Assembly: GCF_030463565.1 (NCBI RefSeq)
Contig: NC_134675.1
Span: forward strand, 12,235,862 to 12,299,861
Direction of reading: 5' to 3'
DNA length: 64,000 bases
Source of the DNA: Pelecanus crispus
Lineage: Eukaryota; Chordata; Aves; Pelecaniformes; Pelecanidae
A program made the position numbers and the translations under genes. Positions 1-10,640 of the stretch are shown one piece after another (within the stretch, counting starts at the first letter, position 1; every line of letters starts with the position of its first letter). The notes below the pieces were generated by a model. It saw only the letters and a program-made list of their open reading frames with translations. It was not told the origin of the DNA and searched no databases.

Positions 1-275
1 GTTGTCTGTACTGAGGCTTGGCTCATGTCCCTGAAGCTCCCTTCTCCCTGCCTCTGGGCTTGATTGCTGCCTGGGGAGCCTTGTGCCACCCACTTCCTGT
101 GGCCATGGCCCTGCCAGCTCATGGAGTGGACCTTCTCCCCAGCCCCTGCTCCTCAACACCCCTGCACTAGCAGTTACTTTATTCTGGTGTTCATCATAGT
201 CCAGCCCCTCTCCCATGGCTGGGTGGGCTTCCCAGCCTGAGCCCACAGCGTACCCACCAAACCCCTGCTTGGCAG

Positions 276-2632
276 GTGGTACACCCGCTTCTTTGGCAGC
301 AGAGGCGATGCCGCTCCTGCCCTGTCGCATCATGCCCTGACTCACTGTTTTAGAGTGGTTTCGAGGATTCCCAGGGAAAGAATGGCATGCACACACAGAC
401 TATCTAGCAGCACAAAAGACTTTATTAACTACACTACAAGCGTCCAGCAAAGCAATAGTCTTACCGACCCGAGGACTGTGAGGAAGATGGTCCATCCGTA
501 CAGTCTTGTGCCGTCTTGTGCTGCGAGCTCAGCCCAGCGGTCGGTAGGTACCAGCTTTACATGGGCGTCCCCACGGAGGCAACGGTGACCTCGCCGTACA
601 CCTGCCCACCCCTCTTCAGGAAATCCCGGTATTTATATGGCAGGGGAAATGGGTTTCAACACACGTGGCCAGCGAGTGCCGAAAACACACCTCGGTCGCA
701 ACAAAGGGAGCCTATGGCGCGTGCGCCCACTGGCCAGGCACGCTGCACGCGACATAGTCATCCCATCTATTGGTTCATGGGCTTTGTTCACGTGGCATAT
801 TACCATAATCCAGCAGTCACATATCATCTATGCTCAAGCCAATAACAGGATGCTTGCAAAGCAAGCAAAATCATGAGCTGTGCCTTATATCTTCACAGCT
901 GCACATCCTCCCTAACATTTCTCAGATTTTTATCTCTATGGTCAGCATTTCAAACAATAAATTATCTGTCTCTTGTGCTAACTGCATTCCTTGGCTATCT
1001 ACTTCTCACCCAGTGTCCATCCATGGACCAAAATTCCATCTTTTAACCCTTCCGTACACACTCACTATGAAGAGTGGGAGAGGAAGATCGAAGCGTGGCA
1101 GAAGCCCACCCTGGAGAAACAGATAAGGGTAGATGGGAGCACCTTCTCGGTGGCCTCCTGCGGTTGTCTGGGGGGGTCAAGGCAGGAGCATCACCACCTT
1201 GGCCACTGTGATTGAGTTTCCCTCTTGCCCGCAGCCAGCTGCCTTCCTGGTACAAGTTGTCCCTCTTCAATGAGCTGTACTTTGTGATGGACCATCTGGG
1301 TGGAGCTGCCCCTGGACTGCTGCGCTGAGGACCTGCAGGGGCCAGTGGGGGCTGGCCTCTCCCACCTCCTCCCCATCTTGCAGGAGTACGGAAGGTTTGC
1401 TTATTTGGAAGGTAACTTGCAGGGACGTGATGGATGGTCCCAACTCAACCCTCCCTGTTGCTGTCACCAGGTGGTTTTTAACCTGCCATGGGGATGCTTT
1501 TCAACCTGCCATGGGGATGCTTCTCACACCCTGATGGGTAGGGAGCAGTGCTGTTCCCAGCAAAACCCCTTGCAGGACCAAGCCCTGTAGGGTACTGCAT
1601 AAGGTCTTCTCCAGACCCCTGGGTGCTATACATAGAGAATAAAAACCACTTCTAACGGGAGCCCCTGCCTGTGCCAGGAAAGGGCCCAGCCTCTCAGGCT
1701 GTGCGGGAGGGAGGACCTGCTCCTCCTTTTACCCTCCCTGTGGCAGGTCTCCCATCCCTCACAGTCTCCCTGGTCCTTCCAGGCCAGGAGTACCAGATGT
1801 ACACCTACGATGTCCACTTCTATGCCTCCTTCACTCTTGTCATGCTGTGGCCCAAGCTGCAGATCAGCCTGCAGTATGACATTGATGAGTGACCCAGGAG
1901 ACCTTGGCTTGACGCTTGCTGATGTCTTGACCTAGGGAAGAGATGGAGGATTTGGGACAGTGTATGCCATAGAAATCTGTGCCATGGAGCCAGCATCCCC
2001 CTCCAGCTCCTCTGCTGGGCCCAGGACTTGCAAGCCCCCAATGTTGTTGCCTCTCAGCATCTCTCTGTCCAGCACTGGGATGCCTTCTTGCCACATGGGG
2101 GGGTGCGCAGCTGGCTCTGCCTGCACTGGAGGAGTCCCTTGTCATACCAGCTCTCTCTATGCCCCTTGCAGAGGAGAAGCATAGAGCTGTTTGCAGACCT
2201 TGATGCTTTAGGTGGGCTTGGAGGCTGCTCAGTGGTGGCCCGGCCAGCTGTGGAGCACAGCCTTTTGCTGGGCAGTGGGAGGGCTGGGTGCTGCCACCAC
2301 CTTGCTTAAGGAGGTGGTGACAATTGCATGTCCCCTGCTGAGGGGAGACTGGGAGCAGCCTGGTGTCCCCTCAGCCCTTTGCAGAAGGCTGTGATCTTGC
2401 AGTCAGAGCCCCAAAGGGGAGCCTGGTGTGCCAGTCCTGGTGACCCTGCCCGTGCCTGTGCTTGGGGCTTGCTGCTGCAGTGCCTGCTGCCTTTCTAACA
2501 TCCCTCGCTCTGTGCCCTCTCCAGCCATCACAGTGGTGAATGAGGACGTCCGGCCCCAGCAGTACTTGATGTGTGGTCAGACAGCCCAGGTGAAGCTGAA
2601 GAACATGGTGCCACATGATATTGGGGACCCAG
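276..2632 (+). pseudogene. GBA2: GBA2 (non-lysosomal glucosylceramidase) fragment, broken
   Basis: GBA2 hydrolyses glucosylceramide at the cytosolic face of ER/Golgi membranes. Four consecutive exons of its middle region are recognisable: 276-345 continuing at 1066-1122 (WYTRFFGS, DAAPALSHHALTHYEEWE), 1239-1411 (LPSWYKLSLFNELYF, then EYGRFAYLEG), 1783-1884 ([15 protein letters not shown], ending LQYD) and 2525-2632 (VKLKNMVPHDIGDP). Acceptors are present and the phases fit the human gene. Damage is heavy. A solo LTR sits in the first exon. The donors after 1122 and after 1884 read AT where GT is expected. The reading frame changes within 1290-1300, between LYFV and TIWVEL. One Asn of the conserved NTYDVHF is missing in frame. 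Nothing after 2632 resembles the C-terminal catalytic half, which should follow before CREB3, and the 5' exons lie outside the window. I read this as a dead gene; family confidence is high. Confidence 0.85.
346..1060 (-). mobile_element. Solo ERV LTR inserted in a GBA2 coding exon
   Basis: On the minus strand this 715-bp block starts TGTG and ends ACA. It carries a TATA-like CATATAAATACC and a downstream AATAAA, the layout of a retroviral LTR. It is flanked by a perfect 5-bp target-site duplication, CTCAC at 341-345 and 1061-1065. Removing the LTR and one CTCAC rejoins the GBA2 codons for ALTHYEEW exactly. No internal retroviral sequence is attached, so it is a solo LTR. A 5-bp duplication is typical of ERVL-like elements; the family name is not certain. 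Confidence 0.9.
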
Positions 2633-3707
2633 GTGAGGGGTCTGGCCTGGCCTGTTGGGGGGCAGAGGGGGTGCAGGGCTGCTCACACAACTTTCTTAGG
2701 GTAGCTAATTCTCCATCTGTGGGAAAGGTATGGTGTGTGGAATATGGTGGTGTGGGGGTGTTTTGGGTTTTTTTTTCTGGGAATGAAAGGCTTGGATGGT
2801 TTGGGGTGGTGATGGTAGCATAGACCACACTGCATGGAGCTTGCACAAGGGAGATGGAGGGAAGCTGAGTAGTAGCAAGAAGGCTGCTCTCACTAGAGAT
2901 GGCACAGGGTGCAATATGTTATTTTAGTGCTGCTTGATCACAGCACCCTTAGAACCTTGCTGTGAGAGAGACCTCTCTCCTGCAGTCAGCAGGCTTGGTA
3001 AGGTGGAAGCTGGCCTGCAGGACAAAAAAATGTGCATATGTGTGAGGGCATTGGCATGTGGATGCTGTAGTTGACCCTCTGTTGTGTGACACTGCGAATG
3101 CAAACTGACTCTGCCCCAAGGCACTGGCTGCGGGAGAGCCTGTGGCAGGTACAATACACAGGGGAGCCCTGGCTCCCCAGCTGGTGGCAATCAGAGCCCA
3201 AGCACCAGGTCCTGGTCTGGTACCGTGGCAAACTTCCTTGCTGGTGCTGGGCAATGGAGCAGATTTTAGGGGATGAATCACTTTAAGTTCTTAACAAACT
3301 CTTGTCCAGCTGTCTGTCCTTCTTCTTGCATGTCTTCTCTGCCATGGGGGGGCTGTTGCTCCCCCTTTTCCTCCTGGGCTGGGACTGAGGGCTGGGGATG
3401 CATGGGGAGGGGAGCATTTCTTCGCTCCCTGAGGGAGTGTTCTAGCAGTCGTCCTGGATGCGGTCCCCTCCCCAGACCAGCCAGCATTGTCCTCCTGCAG
3501 CAGAGCCCACAGCTGGCGTAGAGGGACCAAGATGGGTGGAGGATGTCAGCCCAAGCACCAGCTGGGTAGCTGGGCTGCCTGCCTCCATTTGTCTTGTGTA
3601 GGCAGCCACTGGGGATGGTGACGTCCCGATACAGCCGGTGAGGGACAAAAGCAGGTGCTGAAGCCAGCACAGCTTCTGACCAGGCTGGGTTTTATTGCTG
3701 TGACCCG
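2633..3707. other. No gene recognised
   Basis: The donor GTGAGG after 2632 opens what should be a GBA2 intron, but no following GBA2 exon is found on either strand. The stretch is GC-rich with no convincing ORF, RNA gene or repeat family that I can name. Confidence 0.5.
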
Positions 3708-4286
3708 TGTCCTGGTTTCAGCTGGGATAGAGTTAATTTTCTTCCTAATAGCTGGCACAGTGCTGTGTTTTGGATTTAGTATGAGAAGAATGCTGATAAC
3801 ACACTGATGTTTTAGTTGTTGCTAAGTACTGCTTATGCTAGTCAAGGACTTTTCAGCTTCCTATGCTCTGCCAGGTGCACAAGAAACTGGGAGGGGGCAC
3901 AGCCAGGATAGCTGATCCAAACTGACCAAAGGGCTATTCCATACGATATGACATCATGCTTGGTATATAAACTGGGGGGGGAGTTGGCTGGGGGGCAGCG
4001 ATCGCTGCTCGGGAACTGTCTGGGTATCGGTTGGCAGGTGGTGAGCAATTGCACTGTGCATCACTTGCTCTGTATATTATTATTACTATTATTATTATAT
4101 TGTTATTATTACTACTACTCCTCCTCTTTTACTTTATTTTATTTCAATTATTAAACTGTTCTTATCTCAACCCAGGAGTGTTTCTCACTCTTACTCCTCC
4201 GATTCTCTCCCCCATCCCATTGGGGCAGGGGGAGTGAGCGAGTGGCTGCGTGGTGCTTAGTTGCTGGCTGGGGCTAAACCACGACA
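3708..4286 (+). mobile_element. Avian ERV LTR (same family as the LTR at 37895-38456)
   Basis: The block starts TGTCCTGG and ends CACGACA. It has a TATATAAA box near 3963, an (ATT)n tract around 4075-4110 and a poly(A)-region homologous to the 3' LTR at 37895-38456. No internal region follows, so it looks solo. I see no clean target-site duplication. The similarity to the copy in the CREB3 intron, and the 5-bp duplication there, suggest an ERVL-like family. Confidence 0.8.
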
Positions 4287-4392
4287 TTGCTCCTTGACCC
4301 CAGGCACTAGGCTGCCTGCAGACTTTCTTTCAAAGGCTGAGGTATTCAGTCTCTATCAAGGGATATTTTTGCTCTTTCCTTTTCTTTTGACT

Positions 4393-5549
4393 GTGTATTG
4401 GGTTTGCGTGGCAAGGTTTCAGTAGCAGGGGGGGTGCTACGGGGTGGCTTCTGTGAGAAGCTGCTAGAAGCTTCCCCTGTGTCCGACAGAACCAATGCCA
4501 GCCAGCTCCAAGGCAGACCCTCCACTGGCCAAGGCCAAGCCAATCAGCGACAGTGGTAGCCCCTCTGGGATAACATATTTAAGAAGGGTGAAAAAAACCC
4601 AATTGAACACAAACTGCAGCTGGAGTGAGGAGTGAGAATATGTGAGAGGAACCACTATGCAGACACCAAGGCCAGTGAAGAAGGAGGGGGAGGAGGTGCT
4701 CCAGGCACCGGAACAGAGATTCCCCTGCAGCCTGTGGTGCAGACCATGGTGAAGCAGATTGTCCCCCTGCAGCCCATGGAGGTTAACGGTGGAGCAGATA
4801 TCCACCTGCAGCCCGTGGAGGACCCCACACTGTAGCAGGTGGATGTGCCCAAAGGAGGCTGTGACCCCATGGGAAGCCCATGCTGGAGCAGGCTCCTGGC
4901 AGGACCTGTGGACCCATGGAGAGAGAGAGAGGAACCCACGCTGGAGCAGGTTTGCTGGCAGGACTTGTGACCCTGTGGGGGACCCATGCTGGAGCAGTCT
5001 GCTCCTGAAGGACTGCACCCCGTGGAAGGGACCCATGCTGGAGCAGTTTGTGAAGAACTGCAGCCCGTGGGAAGGACCCACATTGGAGAAGTTGGTGGAG
5101 GACTGTCTCCTGTGGGATGGACCCCATGCTGGAGCAGGGGAAGAGTGTGAGGAGTCCTCCCCTTGAGGAGCAAGGAGCGGCAGAAACAACGTGTGATGAA
5201 CTGACTGCAACCCCCATTCCCCATCCCCCTGCGCCGCTCGGGGGGAGGAGGTAGAGAAAACAGGGAGTGAAGTTGAGCCCGGAAAGAAGGGAGGAGTGGG
5301 GGGAAGGTGTTTTAAGATTTGGTTTTATTTCCCATTACCCTACTCAGTTTTGATTGGCAATAAATTAAACTGATTTTCCCCAAGTTGAGTCTGTTTTGCC
5401 CGTGACAGTAATTGCTGAGTGATCTCCCTGTCCTTATCGCGACCCACGAGCTTTTTCATTATATTTTCTCTCCCCTGTCCAGTTGAGAAGGGGAGTGATA
5501 AAGAGGCTTTGGTGGGCACTTGGCATCCAGCTAGAGTCAACCCACCACA
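4393..5549 (+). mobile_element. Long solo LTR with internal tandem repeats
   Basis: This 1,157-bp element starts TGTATTGGG and ends CACCACA. It is flanked by a perfect 5-bp duplication, GACTG (4388-4392 and 5550-5554). It contains a TATA-like CATATTTAAG near 4572, a late AATAAA near 5360, and a block at about 4690-5140 of degenerate repeats of about 50 bp built around GACCCATGCTGGAGCAG. No internal region is attached. It is an ERVL-like avian LTR by duplication length; the subfamily is not assigned. Confidence 0.88.
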
Positions 5550-5801
5550 GACTGTATCACATCAATAAAACTTGTACCTGCTAGGCTTGGTTTTGGCAAT
5601 TTGGGAGGACAATATTTGGTTACAGATATGATTTTTCTCTAATATTTGCCTGTATTACCATTTTTTCAAAGCTGATTCAGTCCCAGCTTGAGTTTAATTA
5701 TTTATTAACCCATTTTTGACCCCTCACATACACAGGCTTAAGCCACAGTCTTGTCAACTTTTAACTTCTTCAGCACTTTCTGGTTTGTACTTCTTCCCTG
5801 C

Positions 5802-7185
5802 TGTTGTGGTTTAACCCAGTAGGCAGCTAAACACCACACAGCCGTTTGCTCCCTCCCCCCGCACAGTGGGATGGAAGAGTGTGGAGTAATTGCTGGAGGT
5901 GACTTAGACATTAAACTTAGATTTACGATTTTAGGAAAGGCACAGCATTGAAGAAGCTTTCCGGGTGGAATGCAGCTGGTATGCAAGGAATCCATTCCAC
6001 AGAAAGTTCCCTAGGCCTGCAACCTTAGATGTCGGCAACACCAGGGGAGCCTGGTGCACTGGCTCTAAGAGGAGCTGCCCACAGGGTGGAGCAGTGTGGA
6101 GACACCACGGCCAAGCTCTGCGATAAGGGAACTCGAAGGTACCATGGCACCGATAAGCTGCATATTTGTTACCCTGGGCCAACAGACTGTCATGTTTTTG
6201 ACAAAATGCTGTCCTTTTGGTAAACTTTGCTCATTATAATATCATTATAATACCGAAACACACCTCCATCCCAGAAACTACCCGCCTCTAAGGTGTGACC
6301 CCTCCTCACTGAGCCTGCGCTTTGAATTTTTCGTGGCCTATACCTTTAAAGCAAAGCAAGAAAGTTTTACACGAATCATAATAAAGTATGTATGACTAGA
6401 GTCACTCAAGCTCCACCTGAAAGGTAAAAAATAGTATAAATTAGCCTAAGAGAGAGGGGATGTTAGGGAAGATACCATCGCGTGCTACTCTGACTTCTGG
6501 GATCAGTCGACGGGCTGAGCCTCTCTTCCCCCCCATTGGGACGCCTTTGGGTAAGAATCTAACACTTGGTTGTACCAAGTGCCTCCCCGGGAAATTTAGA
6601 AACCTCTATAGAGTCGCTTTTATGTCTTTTGATGCATCCGTGTTATCCAAAGCTTTGGTATTTGCATGTGCCTTGCAGTCAGTGAATTTATCACCAGTAA
6701 TCCAAAGAACCTGTGTGTCTGTTGCTTTAATAAATTGCTTTGATTCATTGGTCTAGCCGTGATAGTTGTCACTGAACGCGACCAGACACTTTAAGTGTGG
6801 CCGTGGTAGTTCATGCAGCACGACTAGATGAAAGGTGCCTACGTTATTTGTGCATCCGTAATCGTGATAGTTCAGTGCACTGAACGCGACTGGACTTATA
6901 ACGATAAATTGGGTAACTTCCAAAGCCCTCTTGACGCAACAGGGAGAGAATCGGGAAAAAAAAAAGTAAAATTCGTGGGTTGAGATAAAGGCAGTTTAAT
7001 AGGACAGCAGAGGAAGAGAAAATAATGATAATAATAATAATAATATACAAAATAAGTGATGCACAATGCAATTGCTCACCACCCACTGACCGATACCCAG
7101 CCAGTTCCCGAGCAATGATCCCAGCCTCCTGGCAAACTCCCCCCATTTTATATAATGAGCATGATGTCAATTTGTATGGTTTGGT
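5802..7185 (-). mobile_element. Minus-strand LTR interrupted by another insertion
   Basis: Positions 5802-5874 and about 6940-7185 are two parts of one minus-strand copy of the 3708/37895 LTR family. The first matches the LTR's 3' end (complement of GGTTTAACCACAACA-like ends); the second matches its poly(A) region, the (ATT)n tract and the TATATAA region. About 1.07 kb of unrelated, AT-richer DNA lies between them. The 5' part of the LTR beyond 7185 is missing where a CR1 tail begins. Confidence 0.65.
5875..6940 (+). mobile_element. Probable second ERV LTR inserted in the LTR above
   Basis: This AT-richer block holds a late AATAAA (about 6730) and two similar copies of a GTGATAGTT...GAACGCGAC motif (about 6757 and 6861), close to where an LTR R/U5 would be. 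A start near 6188 (TGTCATG) is possible. Ends and family are not established. The segment 5875-6187 is unassigned. Confidence 0.4.
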
Positions 7186-7187
7186 TT

Positions 7188-7680
7188 TGGGCCCCTCACT
7201 ACAAGACAGACATTGAGGTGCTGGAGCCTGTCCAAAGAAGGGCAACAAAGCTGGTGAAGGGTCTGGAGAACAAGTCTTATGAGGAGTGGCTGAGGGAACT
7301 GGGGTTGTTTAGCCTAGAGAAGCGGAGGCTGAGGGGAGACCTTATAGCTCTCTACAACTACCTGAAAGGAGGTTGTAGTGAGGTGGGTGTTGGTCTCTTC
7401 TCCCAAGTAGTTAGCGATAGGATGAGAGGAAATGGGCTCAAGCTGCACCAGGGGAGGTTTAGGTTGGATATTAGGAAAAATTTCTTCATGGAAAGGGTAG
7501 TCAAGCATTGGAACAGGCTGCCCAGAGAGGTGGTGGAGTCACCATCCCTGGAAGTGTTCAGAAAACGGGTAGATGTGGCACTTAGGGACATGGTTTAGTG
7601 GACATGGTGGTGTTGGGTTGATGGTTGGACTGATGATCTTAGAGGTCCTTTCCAACCTTAATGATTCCTAATTTTGCCTT
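7188..7680 (+). mobile_element. 5'-truncated CR1 LINE, 3' end
   Basis: An open frame to 7598 encodes the C-terminus of CR1 ORF2 ([50 protein letters not shown], ending VALRDMV). It is followed by the CR1 3' UTR (GGTTGGACTGATGATCTTAG). The N-terminal part of the reverse transcriptase is absent, as usual for 5'-truncated CR1 copies. It is close to the younger CR1 at 57.1-61.6 kb. Confidence 0.9.
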
Positions 7681-7735
7681 CATTAAAAATAATCCAGCCA
7701 CCAAGCCAGGAAACAGGAAATTGATTGTTACTCTG

Positions 7736-7835
7736 CCCTTGACTGGTTTCGTGTTGGGCTTGGTAGTGTTGGTTTAATGGTTGGACTAGATGATCTTAAA
7801 GGTCTTTGCTAACCTAAACGATTCTATGTTTCTAT
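7736..7835 (+). mobile_element. CR1 3' tail fragment
   Basis: About 100 bp matches the CR1 3' UTR and terminus (GGTTGGACTAGATGATCTTA, then AACGATTCTATG). It is a separate copy from the one ending at 7680. Confidence 0.75.
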
Positions 7836-7863
7836 ATTAGCTTAATAGTCACTGGTTGCACTG

Positions 7864-8604
7864 TTGATTCATTTGCTCTCAGAGTTGTTGTGCTTGTTCT
7901 CAGAGTTGTGCTATGTAACACCTTACTTGCCGTATGCACTCCCTGTGGTGCTGTTTATCACCTCTGGGAGCTGGATTAAAGTTATCGCTTTGCTGTACTG
8001 TGTAAGACTGGCATATGGTATAATAAAATTATCGGTCATGAGATTGTACTCAGTACTGCTGTCATTCCCATGCTTCGGGAGCCATTTCTCAGAAACTATT
8101 AATAATTACACTTCTTACCTCTTCTCCTTGGAGAACCGATCTATGGGGGAGACAGAGGGGGACACTTCCTCCTGCTCCTTCACTATCCCTTTCTCCTTCA
8201 GGCTAGTTAGAACAGCTCTTGAGAATTTTGAATATCCTTGGGATGTTCAAACCAACATCCTCCTACTGCTATGTCTCCTGAATGTAGTTCAGGTCTTGTT
8301 TAGGGTTAAACAACTATTTAAGAATATCATCCAGAGAACAACCCCCGTGACAGAAACTGTGGTCACTCCAACCCCTGCAACAGGCACTGAGGCCACTCCA
8401 ACCCTGGTGAAAGGCACTGCAGCTACTCAAACCCCCGCAACAGGCAATACGGTTACTCACAACCCCGCGACACGCAATGCAGCTACTCAAACCTCGGCGA
8501 CAGGCACCACAATGACTCTAACCCTAGTGACAAACGCTGCAGATACTCTAACTCCAGCAACAGGCATTGCGGCTAAACTAGAGAACCAACCCGTGCCGGT
8601 ATGA
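7864..8604 (+). CDS. ERV leader ORF with membrane segments and a 10-residue tandem repeat
   Basis: An open frame of 246 codons lies just upstream of the gag-like region. The N-terminal half has hydrophobic stretches (around residues 15-45 and again near 145-160) that look like membrane segments. The C-terminal third is Thr/Ala-rich and made of eight near-perfect 10-residue repeats with a TPATGTxAT-like consensus. Its TGA overlaps the ATG that opens the following gag-like frame (ATGA). I do not recognise a function. The position suggests a pre-gag leader protein of the ERV rather than a host gene, but a captured host segment cannot be excluded. Confidence 0.5.
   Translation: MIHLLSELLCLFSELCYVTPYLPYALPVVLFITSGSWIKVIALLYCVRLAYGIIKLSVMRLYSVLLSFPCFGSHFSETINNYTSYLFSLENRSMGETEGDTSSCSFTIPFSFRLVRTALENFEYPWDVQTNILLLLCLLNVVQVLFRVKQLFKNIIQRTTPVTETVVTPTPATGTEATPTLVKGTAATQTPATGNTVTHNPATRNAATQTSATGTTMTLTLVTNAADTLTPATGIAAKLENQPVPV
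8341..8580 (+). repeat. Eight tandem 30-bp units inside the leader ORF
   Basis: Eight consecutive 30-bp units keep one reading frame and encode ten residues each. Typical units begin ACCCC and end ACTCCA or ACTCAA. The unit length is constant with no slippage, although the units differ by several substitutions. Confidence 0.85.
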
Positions 8605-10202
8605 GTCGCCCCTATACACAAGAAGAAATACACAAGAAGATTGGATCGTTTAGTAAGGGACGAAGATGAACCAGGGCCATCACGGGAACAGGAGGAGGAA
8701 GAGGCAGAACCCATAAATGAGATGGTAACCGCCCGATCCCTATCCCTTAGTGAGCTGCAAGATATGCGAAAAGATTTCAGTCGTCGTCCAGGCGAGCACA
8801 TCATCACCTGGCTGCTCTGATGCTGGGATAATGGGGCCAGTAGCCTGGAATTAGAGGGTAAGGAAGCCAAGCAGCTGGGATCCCTTTCTAGGGAAGGGGG
8901 CATTGACAAAGCAATTGGAAAAGGGGCAAAAACGCTCAGCCTCTGGAGGCGACTCCTGTCAGGTGTGACAGAAAGGTATCCCTTCAAGGAAGATGTTATA
9001 TGTCACCCAGGCAAGTGGACCACCATGGAGAGAGGTATCCAGTACCTGAGGGAATTAGGCATGCTGGAGGTGATTTATGGAGACCTGGACAACGAGCAGT
9101 TACCCAAAGATCCAGATGAAGTCAGGTGCACACAACCCATGTGGCGGAAGGTGGTACGGAGCACACCATCATCACATGCAAACTCATTTGGCAGTAATGA
9201 CATGGAAAGACGCACAGGAACAGATGGTGGATGAACTGACTGGCCAACTCTGGCAATACAAAGAAAGTCTCTCTTCCTCCCTATGGGCCTGTGTCTCGGC
9301 TGTGGAAAGACTGTCCAAAAAACTGTCCTGTGAGTTCCAGCAACTCAGAGAGGATCTGTCCTACTTCCCACCTGTACAGACCAGTATCTCAGCCATTAGG
9401 AGTAAGAGTCCCTCTACCCAAGACAGAGGATATAGTGATTACACACCACGGGCCACCCTGTGGTTTTACCTGCATGACCATGGAGAGGACATGAGGAAGT
9501 GAGATGGGAAATCTACCTCGACCCTAGAGGCACGGATACGTGAGTTGCAAGGAAAAACAGTCACACAAGGGGGTTCTTCCAGGAAAATTACAGCTCCAGT
9601 TCCCAGTGAGCAGTTCCCCAGACAGAGTGAAAGGGCTGATCTTCCCCCTGATCTCAATAAAGGGACTTCTGATTCATATTTACAAGAAGTGAGTAAAAAA
9701 TACTATGACCAGGACTAGAGGAGCCCTGCCTCCAGACAGGTGGAGGAAAGGGACAACCAGGTTTACTGGACTGTGGGGATTCGATGGCCTGGCACATCAG
9801 ACCCACAGGAGCAGAAGGCTCTAGTGGACACCAGTGCACAGCGTACCCTAATGCCATCAAGCTATACAGGGGCAGAACCCATCTGTATTTCTGGAGTGAC
9901 AGGGGGATCCCAACAGCTAACTGTATTGGAGGCTGAAGTGAGCCTAACCGGGAATGAGTGGCAGAAGCACCCCATTGTGACTGGCCCAGAGGCTCCATGC
10001 ATCCTTGGCATAGATTACCTCAGGAGAGGGTATTTCAAGGACCCAAAAGGATACCAGTGGGCTTTTGGTATAGCTGCCTTGGAGACGGAGGAAATTAAAC
10101 AGCTGTCCACCTTGCCCGGCCTCTCGGAGGACCCTTCTATTGTGGGGTTGCTGAGGGTTGAAGAACAACAGCTTAGTTGCTGTCTAGGGTTAAACCACAA
10201 CA

Positions 10203-10640
10203 GCCTGTCTCAGGGAAGGTAGGGTGCAATTCCAGTAGTCTATCTCTCAGACTCCCTGATACTCCTCAACCTACTCACCTCCTCCCGGAGCTCTCTCACA
10301 GGTGTGCTCACTACTGCCATCTGCTACTGGCATAAGAGTAGGGCACACCGTGCAGCCTGACACCTGGGTGGCAGCATGTTCCCACCTCAGCTCTGTCTGG
10401 GAAGCCTCGCCAGTTGTGGCAGATGCAGAGCTTAGAGAGGCCACGGCTTTCTGCCCGGTGGATACCTTTGCTCCGTGGTCAAGCTGGCAGAGCTTCAGCG
10501 TCCTTCCTGCGCGCCCAAACTCCCGCACCACGCCCTGCTTGCTCCGCCCGGTCACCGCACTCCTAGTCATTAGCATTCCCTAGGGGCTTCTTTTATACGT
10601 ATGGGGGGCTTGGCCGCCATTGCTCCTGGCCCCGCCCAGG
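10203..10640 (-). mobile_element. CR1 LINE 5' region fragment
   Basis: On the minus strand this matches the 5' UTR and start of ORF1 of the full-length CR1 at 57.1 kb. Shared pieces are the GGCGGGGCCAGGAG block, TATAAAAG, GGAGTGCGGTGAC, a peptide HAATQVSGCTVC (HAAIQVAGCREC in the other copy) and GGAGTATCAGGGAGT. It carries neither the reverse transcriptase nor the 3' tail. The 30 bp beyond it resemble the LTR start TGTATTGGGTTTGG. Confidence 0.75.

Larger units (their letters stand above)
7836..10202 (+). mobile_element. ERV remnant: leader ORF, gag-like and protease regions
   Basis: This is a fossil of an avian ERV. Visible parts are a 246-codon leader ORF at 7864-8604, a gag-like region from about 8602 and a protease region at about 9740-10170. 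The protease region shows an aspartic-protease core resembling LVDT(G/S)AQ and a later ILGIDYL. The end, near 10175-10202, resembles the 3' tip of the 3708 LTR family. Reverse transcriptase, RNase H, integrase and env are not seen, so it is incomplete, and the gag region is broken in several places. I assign it to the same broad ERVL-like group by its LTR tip. Confidence 0.65.

Noticed and set aside
637-876. Several overlapping ORFs of 60-110 codons at 0.35-1.2 kb
   Set aside because: They lie in the minus-strand LTR and show no protein homology; they are chance frames.
4464-5224. Minus-strand ORFs of 144-248 codons rich in Ser, Pro and Gly
   Set aside because: They read through the tandem repeats of the solo LTR; the periodicity explains the open frames.
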